From a virus, in IMG/VR virus record IMGVR_UViG_3300017760_000146, positions 1 to 20,377 of that record: a DNA stretch of 20,377 nucleotides; one strand, given 5' to 3'. The notes under the pieces were generated by a model, which made no database searches, was not told the DNA's origin, and saw only the letters and a program-made list of their open reading frames with translations. The translations under genes were made by a program, and so were the position numbers. Below, one piece after another: positions 1-7,300 of this stretch (position 1 is its first letter; each line of letters begins with the position of its first letter).

Positions 1-177
1 AGAAGTTCAAGCTCAAGGGCTGCGGATATGGTATCTACCAAGACTACAACGATAGATGCTACAGCAGAACCTAAAATTTGGACTCAACAGGAGATCGCAG
101 CACTACCTATGGATGAGTTTGATCGTCTTGAATCCGAGATAGATCGAGCTTTAGAAGAAGGTAGAGTTCGTGATTAA
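1..177 (+). CDS. Probable scaffold/capsid-assembly protein, C-terminal end (partial)
   Basis: Frame 1 is open from the first base to a TAA at 175-177, giving the last 58 residues of a protein that starts outside the window. The visible part has a Ser/Thr-rich stretch (residues 2-22) and then a helical, charged tail with the pattern IWTQQEIAALPMDEFDRLE, ending in a short basic piece (EGRVRD). Tails of this kind, a 'T..EI..L...E...L..EI..A..EGRI' helix, are common at the end of phage scaffold or head-assembly proteins encoded just before the capsid gene. The position 33 bases upstream of the capsid gene fits. In P22 and T7 the scaffold C-terminus binds the coat protein. The gene is seen directly; the role is inferred from position and tail style. 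It could also be another pre-capsid head protein. Confidence 0.72.
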   Translation, partial: RSSSSRAADMVSTKTTTIDATAEPKIWTQQEIAALPMDEFDRLESEIDRALEEGRVRD

Positions 178-210
178 AAAGTAACTATTAACATTTAAAG
201 GTGACTTAAA

Positions 211-1209
211 ATGGCTTATAATCAATCTGATGCTTTATTCGAGCAATCGACTGATACTAATGGTAACTTTGGTAACTCCGTAACTGGACAAACTAATGCA
301 TTCTTTATGCCTAAGGTTTATTCCAAGAAGGTACTTAACTTTTTTAGAAAAGCCTCGGTAGCTGAAGCTATCACAAATACAGATTATTCTGGTGATATTT
401 CTGCATTTGGTGATACTGTCCGAATCGTCAAAGAACCTACGATTACTGTTTATCAGTATGAAAGAGGTGCTGACGTTACGCAGACCAAACTTACTGACAT
501 GGAAGAAACCCTTACTGTTGATGTCGCAAACGCTTTCAAATTCAAAGTAGATGATATTGAGGCTTCTATGTCTCATGTAAACTGGAAAGAGGTCGCATCC
601 TCTTCTGCAGCTTACGCTCTAAAAGATGCTTTTGATGAAGGTGTTATTGCTGAATTGTTTAGTGGTGTCTCAACTTCTTCACCTGACCATGTGTTAGGTG
701 CTGATGCTTCTGCTGCTACTCAAACAATGGCGCAACATCAAGGCGGTTCTAATGGTATCGACCTTACAGGTTCTGATGGTACTGGAACTGATCCTCTTGA
801 TGTAATGGCATTTATGGCTAGATTGTTAGACGAGCAAAACATTCCTGAAGAAGGAAGATGGTTTGTCGCTCCTCCTTCGTGGTATGAGCAACTGTCTCAA
901 TCTGGTTCAAAATTAATGTCAGTCGACTTCAACGCAGGGCAAGGTTCTCTACGTAATGGACTAGTATCAAGTGGAAAGCTTCGTGGCTTTGATATGTATA
1001 AATCTAATAACATTGCTGCTGCTTCTACAGCAAGCGGTAAATGTATAGCTGGACATATTTCTGCTGCGGCTACTGCACAAGCTATTACACAAACTGAAGT
1101 GATCCGTGATCCCGACAGTTTTGGTGACATCGTTAGAGGTCTTCACGTCTATGGCGCTGATGTACTTCGTAGCGAAGCTTTAGTATCTGCTTTCTATTCA
1201 ATTGACTAA
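211..1209 (+). CDS. Major capsid protein (HK97-fold type)
   Basis: A 332-residue protein with the layout of a tailed-phage coat protein. An N-terminal arm is followed by a segment 'MPKVYSKKVLNFFRKASV' (residues 33-50), then 'GDISAFGDTVRI' (61-72), a strand region 'ITVYQYERG' and 'FKVDDIEASMSHVNWKEV' near residues 110-127. The last resembles the T7 gp10 region 'DIEDAMNHYDV'. The C-terminal part (about 250-332) has the 'GLRG.D.Y.SN' and late 'YGADVLRSEAL' pattern typical of coat proteins. The ATG has a good ribosome site, AAAGGTG at 198-204. The gene follows a scaffold-like protein and precedes head-tail connectors, the usual order. Its base use is visibly richer in G and C than the downstream genes, with more C-ending codons, as expected for the most heavily expressed phage gene. 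No cleavage site or protease domain is visible. Confidence 0.9.
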   Translation: MAYNQSDALFEQSTDTNGNFGNSVTGQTNAFFMPKVYSKKVLNFFRKASVAEAITNTDYSGDISAFGDTVRIVKEPTITVYQYERGADVTQTKLTDMEETLTVDVANAFKFKVDDIEASMSHVNWKEVASSSAAYALKDAFDEGVIAELFSGVSTSSPDHVLGADASAATQTMAQHQGGSNGIDLTGSDGTGTDPLDVMAFMARLLDEQNIPEEGRWFVAPPSWYEQLSQSGSKLMSVDFNAGQGSLRNGLVSSGKLRGFDMYKSNNIAAASTASGKCIAGHISAAATAQAITQTEVIRDPDSFGDIVRGLHVYGADVLRSEALVSAFYSID

Positions 1210-1238
1210 TCGTTAATTAAAGCAATAAAACGGTGTGA

Positions 1239-1269
1239 GGGAAGGAAATTCTATAATATTCTCCTTCCC
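1239..1269 (+). other. GC-rich hairpin after the capsid gene
   Basis: GGGAAGGA (1239-1246) pairs perfectly with TCCTTCCC (1262-1269) around a 15-base AT-rich loop. This is the strongest inverted repeat noticed in the window and lies in its largest intergenic gap (1210-1290). No T-run follows on either strand, so it is not a classical factor-independent terminator. It may protect the 3' end of the capsid mRNA, slow the polymerase, or be a processing site that sets capsid expression apart from downstream genes. The loop carries TATAAT (1252-1257), but no matching -35 box is present. The stem is seen; the function is a guess. Confidence 0.45.
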
Positions 1270-1290
1270 CATACTAAAAAAAGGAAACAA

Positions 1291-1467
1291 ATGCCACAGC
1301 TAGGAACAGATGCAAGACCTGTAATCTTAAAGAATAAGAAAAAAGGCAATAGAAAAGTAGTAAGTGCAGGCAATAGAATGACTGCTCAAGAAAGAAAAAC
1401 ATACAATAAGAATTTTGATAGGATTTTTGGAAAGACCCAAAAGAACTTTAACAGGCAAAAAGGATAA
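1291..1467 (+). CDS. Small basic protein of unknown function (58 aa)
   Basis: An ATG with an AAAAAAAGGAAA ribosome site (1276-1287) opens a 58-residue frame ending at TAA 1465-1467. The protein is hydrophilic and basic: 'ILKNKKKGNRKVV' near residues 12-24, then 'MTAQERKTYNKNFDRIFGKTQKN'. There is no signal peptide, membrane segment or recognised domain. Support for a real gene: it fills the space between the capsid hairpin and the next gene, its own ribosome site is well placed, and its stop lies four bases before the next ATG. It is the first of three tiny Lys-rich genes here. It may be a minor head protein or a nucleic-acid-binding internal protein, but this cannot be told from sequence. 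Confidence 0.7.
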   Translation: MPQLGTDARPVILKNKKKGNRKVVSAGNRMTAQERKTYNKNFDRIFGKTQKNFNRQKG

Positions 1468-1471
1468 ACAA

Positions 1472-1726
1472 ATGAGTTTATATAAAAACATGAATGCTAG
1501 AAAAGCTAAAGGAATAAGCAGACCTAAAAATAAATCTACAATAACACCTGAAGCTTATAAAAATATGGAAGAAGGTTTTCCTAAAAAGAAAAGAAAGAAA
1601 GCATCTACTGGTGGAAACCAAAAAAGAGCAATGTACTATTCAGGTGGCGGTGTTAAAAAATATAAAAATATAAAAGACAAAGTTAAAAAGTGTGATGCCA
1701 AAGTTGGCATGAACACAATGAAGTAA
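1472..1726 (+). CDS. Small, strongly basic protein with PKKKRKK cluster (84 aa)
   Basis: The start is ATG 1472, four bases after the previous stop and preceded by AAAAAGGATAAACAA. An upstream in-frame TTG at 1415 would overlap the previous gene and lacks comparable support. The 84-residue product has 21 Lys and 4 Arg against 5 acidic residues. It begins 'MSLYKNMNARKAKGISRPK', has 'PEAYKNMEEGFPKKKRKK' in the middle (PKKKRKK at residues 37-43), and a C-terminal Gly-Gly-Gly-Val-Lys-Lys-Tyr segment with one Cys. Short proteins of this look are common near the capsid genes of marine phages, but no function is known to me. The charge suggests contact with DNA or RNA, or with an acidic capsid surface. 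No known domain is visible. Confidence 0.8.
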   Translation: MSLYKNMNARKAKGISRPKNKSTITPEAYKNMEEGFPKKKRKKASTGGNQKRAMYYSGGGVKKYKNIKDKVKKCDAKVGMNTMK

Positions 1727-1741
1727 TTGTAAGGATTTAAA

Positions 1742-1918
1742 ATGGCTAAAGGTGTAAAACATTATTTTAGAAATGGCACTGAGTTTAAAGGCAACACACA
1801 CAAAATGCCCAACGGACATGTACATTCTAATAAAACGCATACTAAAACAAGTAAAAGGCTTTATCATTTTAAAGATTTAAGTAAGACAGCAAAGAAAAAA
1901 GCTAAAGGTAAGAAATAA
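1742..1918 (+). CDS. Small His/Lys-rich conserved phage protein (58 aa)
   Basis: ATG 1742 follows the ribosome site TAAGGA, and the frame ends with TAA 1916-1918, two bases before the adaptor gene. The product is 58 residues. The first two thirds are 'HYFRNGTEFKGNTHKMPNG' followed by 'HVHSNKTHTKTS', with six His in the whole protein; the tail is Lys-rich (KTAKKKAKGKK). The 'NGTEFKG.THKMPNG..H....HT..S..L.HF' pattern looks like a small conserved family that recurs at this place in marine phage genomes. This is a memory-based impression, not a search. The His spacing (HVH, then H five residues later) could bind a metal, but this is speculative. It is probably a minor virion or assembly protein. 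Confidence 0.75.
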   Translation: MAKGVKHYFRNGTEFKGNTHKMPNGHVHSNKTHTKTSKRLYHFKDLSKTAKKKAKGKK

Positions 1919-1920
1919 AA

Positions 1921-2691
1921 ATGGCAACTACTTATTTACAATTAACGAATGAGTTATTAAGAGAATCAAACGAAGTTGTTTTAACTTCAAGTACTTTTAG
2001 TGGAGCAGTAGGAATACAAGCGCATGTCAAAGACTGTGTTAATCGTTCTTATAACGATATAGTTATGGCTGAACCTCGTTGGTCTTTTCTTGCTACAGGA
2101 GAAAGCGGAACTACAGATCCTTTTTATGGTAATGTTAATGTAGAAACCGTAGCAGGAACAAGATGGTATGAATTAAAAGCTTCATCAAGTTCAGTTGCAA
2201 ATGATTATGGTGCAATAAATTGGGATGATTTTTATCTTACAACTATAGGTGTAAGCGGAGAATCAGCACCTTATACAAGTAAAAATTTAAGATTTGCTAC
2301 TCTTGAAGATTGGAAAGATTTTAGAAGAGAATCTGAAAATGTAGATGATGCAGATACACAAACATACGGAACACCTAATGTGGTTTTTAGAAGCACAGAT
2401 GGCCGTAAGTTTGGAGTAAGTCCTATACCAGATAAAGTTTATAAAGTTTGGTTTTTTGCATATGATTTACCGACAGCGTTAAGCGCACACGGAGATACTA
2501 TTGTATTTCCTGATATGTATAGCACTGTATTATTAGCAAGAGCTAGATACTATATGCATCAATTTAAAGATGATTCTCAAGTTGCTGCTTTTGCTTTAGA
2601 TGATTATAAAAGAGGTTTAAGAAGAATGAGATCAAATCTTCTTAATCCTGCACCAAAATATATAACAGACGATAGAGTAAAAGTAATATGA
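1921..2691 (+). CDS. Head-to-tail adaptor protein (T7 gp11 / P22 gp4-like, tentative)
   Basis: A 256-residue protein with the layout of podovirus adaptors: an N-terminal helix (residues 3-16, 'TTYLQLTNELLRES'), a helix 'VKDCVNRSYNDIVM' (36-49) followed by 'EPRWSFL', a central beta-rich part with many aromatic residues, and C-terminal helices ('YSTVLLARARYYMHQF' near 200-215). Such proteins form the ring under the portal (T7 gp11, P22 gp4) that closes the head and carries the tail hub. The next gene looks like the hub, and the two overlap by the ATGA quartet at 2688-2691, so they are probably translationally coupled. Similarity to T7 gp11 is in architecture, not in clear sequence identity. It could be another head-completion protein. 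Confidence 0.68.
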   Translation: MATTYLQLTNELLRESNEVVLTSSTFSGAVGIQAHVKDCVNRSYNDIVMAEPRWSFLATGESGTTDPFYGNVNVETVAGTRWYELKASSSSVANDYGAINWDDFYLTTIGVSGESAPYTSKNLRFATLEDWKDFRRESENVDDADTQTYGTPNVVFRSTDGRKFGVSPIPDKVYKVWFFAYDLPTALSAHGDTIVFPDMYSTVLLARARYYMHQFKDDSQVAAFALDDYKRGLRRMRSNLLNPAPKYITDDRVKVI

Positions 2692-4316
2692 GTTCACAGC
2701 CTTTTGCATTGGCTTGTCAAGGTGGCTTAAATAAAGTATCAAGTCAGTTTGAACTGTTAAGATCTCCTGGAGAAGCTACAAAATTAACAAATTTTGAAGT
2801 TTCTACAAACGGTGGATATCGAAGAATAAATGGATACACACAGTTTGGAGATGGCACAAGACCAAATAGCTCAAACGCTATTAAAGGCTTACAAGTATAT
2901 GCAGATGGTTTAATTGCTGCTTCAGGAACAAATATATATTTTAGTCAAGACGGAGACAGTTGGTTACAGATAAATAAAGATAGCGTTGCAGGTGGAGGAG
3001 ACAACTACAGTACGTTTACAGGTAGAAGCACATTAGCTAGAACTTCACAGGACCAAGCATCTTTTGCAATATATGAAGGCGATACTGATTATGGAGAACT
3101 TATAATAACTGATAGAAGTTCTGCAACTAAACCTTTATATTTTAAAATGACAGGAACAGGCTCGGCATTGAGTAGTCGAACTTATTTTACTAAAGAAATT
3201 ACAGTTAGTGGAAGTGTCTATCCTAAATATTGTGTAATTCATGATAGGCATTTAGTAGTAGGAGGAGCAGCAACAGCACCAAATACTATATATTATAGCG
3301 GAACTGATGACATAGATGACTTTTCATCTACAGGTTCTGGAAGTATAAAGTTAGATGATCAAGTAGTAGGTTTAAAATCTTTTCGTGATGATTTAATTAT
3401 ATTTTGTAAAAACAGTATTTATAAATTAGTAAATATAAACAACTCATCTACTATTGCAGTACAACCAATAACACAGAACATAGGTTGTTTAGATGGTGAT
3501 AGCATTCAAGAAATAGGTGGTCAATTGTTGTTTTTAGCACCTGATGGAATAAGAACAGTTGCAGGTACAGCAAGAATTGGTGACGTTGAACTTGGATCTT
3601 TAAGTAGAAAAATACAACCTATTGTAGGAGATATTGCAGATAATATTTCTAGTTATAATATAAGTAGTGCTGTAATAAGAAGTAAATCTCAGTATCGTTT
3701 ATTTTATGGAAGTTCTGGTATAACTACTGCTGTTTCAGAAGGAATTATAGGAACACTTAGAATTACACCAGAAGGCGGTGCAAGATTTGAATGGTCTGAA
3801 ACAAAAGGAATACAAGGAAGTGGAGGCTTTACTTCTGGTTTTGATTCAACAGGAACAGAAAAGCTTTATCATGGAGATTATGCAGGTTATATTTATAATC
3901 ATGATACAGGAGATAAGTTTAATCCAGCAGGAACAGCAACAAACATCGATGCTGAATACGAAACACCAAGTTTAGATTTTGGAGATTTAGGAGTATTAAA
4001 AACTTTAAAGTATGTTAAGTTATCAGTTAAACCAGAAGGATCAGTACAGCCTTCTTTAAAAGTTGTTTATGATTATGATGATTCAACTATACCACAGCCT
4101 GCTGCTTATACTTTAAGTAGCATACCTACACCTGCAATTTTTGGAACAGGAGCATTTAATGCAGTTACATTTGGAGCAGCGCCTAATCCAATGACTAGGC
4201 AAACAGTAGAAGGAAGTGGAAACACTGCTTTTTTAAGATTATTTAGTGATGATCAAAACGGACCATACACAGTAAATGGAATTTATATAGATTACGTACC
4301 TTCAGGGAGAAATTAA
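2688..4316 (+). CDS. Tail hub / DNA-stabilising structural protein (T7 gp12 / P22 gp10-like, tentative)
   Basis: A 542-residue, beta-rich protein. Its N-terminus, 'QGGLNKVSSQFELLRSPGEA' followed by 'LTNFEVSTNGGYRRINGY' (about residues 11-50), matches the opening shared by many phage tail-tube hub proteins: a GGLN motif, a PGEA turn, then a strand with GGYRRI.GY. The rest alternates short strands and Gly/Asp turns ('GLQVYADGLIAASGTNIYFS', 'FRDDLIIFCKNSIYKL'), as in a beta-propeller. The start overlaps the adaptor stop by four bases. Order and size fit P22 gp10 or T7 gp12, the part that plugs the DNA channel and attaches fibres. The fibre gene follows three bases after its stop. The exact family is not proven by the sequence alone. 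Confidence 0.7.
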   Translation: MSSQPFALACQGGLNKVSSQFELLRSPGEATKLTNFEVSTNGGYRRINGYTQFGDGTRPNSSNAIKGLQVYADGLIAASGTNIYFSQDGDSWLQINKDSVAGGGDNYSTFTGRSTLARTSQDQASFAIYEGDTDYGELIITDRSSATKPLYFKMTGTGSALSSRTYFTKEITVSGSVYPKYCVIHDRHLVVGGAATAPNTIYYSGTDDIDDFSSTGSGSIKLDDQVVGLKSFRDDLIIFCKNSIYKLVNINNSSTIAVQPITQNIGCLDGDSIQEIGGQLLFLAPDGIRTVAGTARIGDVELGSLSRKIQPIVGDIADNISSYNISSAVIRSKSQYRLFYGSSGITTAVSEGIIGTLRITPEGGARFEWSETKGIQGSGGFTSGFDSTGTEKLYHGDYAGYIYNHDTGDKFNPAGTATNIDAEYETPSLDFGDLGVLKTLKYVKLSVKPEGSVQPSLKVVYDYDDSTIPQPAAYTLSSIPTPAIFGTGAFNAVTFGAAPNPMTRQTVEGSGNTAFLRLFSDDQNGPYTVNGIYIDYVPSGRN

Positions 4317-4319
4317 GAG

Positions 4320-7300
4320 ATGGCACAAAGTTATACAAGACAAAGTAGTTTTAGTGATGGAGATACCATTACTGCTGCTTTGTTTAACAATGAATACAAC
4401 CAATTAGTAAATGCATTTACATATAGTTCTAGTAGTGCATCAAGCACTGGACATAGGCATGATGGTACAGCAGGACACGGTGGTAATATACACACTATAG
4501 GAGATTTAGATTTCCTTAATAAAATTGTTGCAGATAGTACAAATAATCGTTGGGGAATATTTGTTCAGGTATCTTCTTCCGCAGTTGAACAAATTAGAAT
4601 CCAAGATGGAGCTATTGTACCAGTAACAGACAACGACATAGATTTAGGTACAAGTTCTGTAGAATTTAAAGATGCTTACTTTGATGGTACAGTTACAACT
4701 GATGCATTGGTTGCAGATACAGCCGACATAAACGGAGGAACTGTTGACGGAGCAATTATTGGTGGTTCAAGTGCAGCAGCCATTACAGGTACAGCCATTA
4801 CAGGTACAAGCTTTGTAATTGGTTCAGCAGACATTTCTGAAGCAGAACTAGAAACAATTGACGGAGTTACAGCAGGAACTGTTGCAGCTTCTAAAGCAGT
4901 TGTAGTAGATTCAAATAAAGATATAGCTTCTTTTAGAAACATTACACTTACAGGCGAACTTGATGCAGCTACACTTGATATAAGTGGAGATGCTGATATT
5001 GATGGTACAACTAATCTAGATGTAGTAGATATAGACGGTGCAGTTGATATGGCTACTACACTTACTGTAGCAGGTAACGTAGATTTTAACGGAGATTTAG
5101 ATGTAGATGGCACTACTAACTTAGATGTTGTAGACATTGACGGAGCTGTTGACATGGCCACAACTCTTGCAGTTGCAGGTAATGTAGACTTTAACGGAGA
5201 CTTAGATGTAGACGGTACTACTAACCTTGATGTCGTGGACATTGATGGTGCTGTTGATATGGCTTCTACACTAGCAGTTGCAGGTGTTTTAACAGGAGCC
5301 TCTTTAGATATTAGTGGCGATATAGACATAGATGGTACTTCAAACTTAGATATAGTTGATATTGATGGTGCTGTTGACATGGCTACAACTCTTACAGTTG
5401 GTGGTGAAATAACAGCAGCTAGTCTAGATATATCAGGAAACGTAGATATAGACGGTACTCTTGAAACAGATGCACTTACTATTGATGGAACTACACTTGC
5501 AGAAACAATCAGCGATACTGTTGGAGCTATGGTTGGAAGTAATACTGAAACAAATATTACAGTTACTTACGAAGACTCAGACAATACATTAGACTTTGTA
5601 ATCGGTACACTTAACCAAGACACTACAGGAACAGCAGATAATATTACAGTCTCTGCAAATAATAGCGCAGACGAAACTGTTTATCCAGTATTCGTAGACG
5701 GTGCTACAGGTTCTCAAGGTGCTGAGTCTGATACAGGACTTAATTATAATCCTAGCACAGGAATGTTAACAACCACAGGAGTTACTGCAACATTTACAGG
5801 TAATATAACAGGTAATGTAACAGGTAATACAAGTGGTACAGCAGCTACAGTAACAGGAGCAGCACAATCAAATATTACAAGTCTTGGAACGCTTACAACA
5901 CTTACTGTTGATAATGTAATAGTTAATGGTACAACTATAGGACATACATCAGATACAGATTTAATAACATTAGCCGATGGCAATGTTACTATTGCAGGAG
6001 AGCTTGATTTAACTACTTTAGATGTATCAGGTGATGCTGACATAGACGGCACACTCGAAGCAGACGCAATTACTGTTGGTGGCACAACTCTAGCAGAATT
6101 TATTTCGGACACAGCAGGTGCTATGTTCTCAAGCAATACTGAAACAGGAATTACTGCTACATACCAAGATGCTGACAACACAATTGATTTAGTTGTTGGA
6201 ACATTAAACCAAGATACTACAGGTACTGCTTCTAAAGTTACAGTATCAGACAGTACAGCAAACACTAATTTCCCTGTAGTCTTTCATGACGAGTCTAATG
6301 CACTATTAGATGATACAGGAGCTTTAAGATATAACCCAAGCACAGGAGAACTATTGGTTCCTAAACTGACTGTAGCAGGTACAACCACTACAGCAGACAC
6401 AGTTACGATGGAAGCTTCAAATGCTATTATCTTTGAAGGTGCTACAGCAGACTCAAACGAAACAACGCTTAGTATTGTAGACCCAACTTCGGACCACACA
6501 CAATATTTAATTAACCAAGGTGGATACATTCCAGTCTTGGCAGCAGCTACAACAACTGCTATTACTGCAACACCTGCGGAATTAAATCTATTAGATACCG
6601 CAGCAGCCAACAGTGTAGTTAATTCTAAAGCAGTAATTTATGGTTCTTCAGGAGAACTGGCAGGAACATTAAGCACTGCAGCACAGACAAACATTACAAG
6701 CGTTGGCACATTATCAAGCCTAGCTGTTGGAGCGATAACATCTACTGCAGCATCCACAATTACAACAGCAGATAACCTAGCACAACTAACGCTTGTATCC
6801 ACAGATACAGATTCTAGTATAGGTCCAGTTCTTGATCTTAAAAGAAATCCAAATGAAGCAGGTGCGGATAGTGATTTTCTTGGTCAAGTTCATTTTACTG
6901 GACACAACGATGCAGGAACACCTGAAGATATTGTTTATTCAAAACTTACCTCACAAATAGTTGATGCTTCTGATGGTACAGAAGATGCCAACATGGTTGC
7001 TTATGTGATGAAAGGTGGATCAAGAGCAGATATGTTTAGGCTTGGTCCGACAGAAGCAGTATTTAATGAAAGCAGTAATGATATAGACTTTAGAGTTGAG
7101 AGCAACGGCAACGCCAATATGCTTTTTGTTGATGGTGGGAATGATACTGTTGGAATAGGCGCTGTAAGTAGTGCAGCTCCTTTTCAAGTAAGTGCCTCGC
7201 CTTCAGATACAGTAGGTACTGTTGGAATTAGTTTAAAAGATGCAGATAACGCTATTGAATTTGGCTTACGTTTAGATGCAACTTCTAAAGACTTACATAT

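Noticed and set aside
1252-1257. TATAAT as the -10 box of a promoter for genes after the capsid
   Set aside because: No TTGACA-like box lies 16-18 bases upstream (the site reads AACGGT), TTGACT at 1202 is 44 bases away, and such hexamers are expected by chance in this AT-rich DNA.
1239-1290. Factor-independent terminator after the capsid gene
   Set aside because: The stem is good but is followed by CATACTAAAAAAAGG rather than a T-run, and the other strand lacks a T-run directly after the stem too.
1415-1471. TTG start extending the 84-residue basic protein
   Set aside because: It would overlap the end of the 58-residue gene in another frame. ATG 1472 has a good ribosome site and four-base spacing from the previous stop.
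1291-1726. Programmed frameshift joining the first two small genes
   Set aside because: Each gene has its own ATG and ribosome site, and no slippery heptamer with a downstream structure was seen at the junction.
4676-5380. Long open frame on the minus strand under the fibre repeats (234 residues, Ser/Thr/Pro-rich)
   Set aside because: It is a mirror of the Asp/Val-rich repeat codons, lies wholly inside the fibre gene, and has no ribosome site. Other minus-strand frames at 5744-6265, 6284-6610 and 8147-8494 have the same explanation.
4956-6245. CRISPR array or diversity-generating retroelement, suggested by the repeats
   Set aside because: The repeats are codon-phased, uneven in length, and have no unique spacers. 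There is no reverse transcriptase or A-biased template and variable pair in the window.
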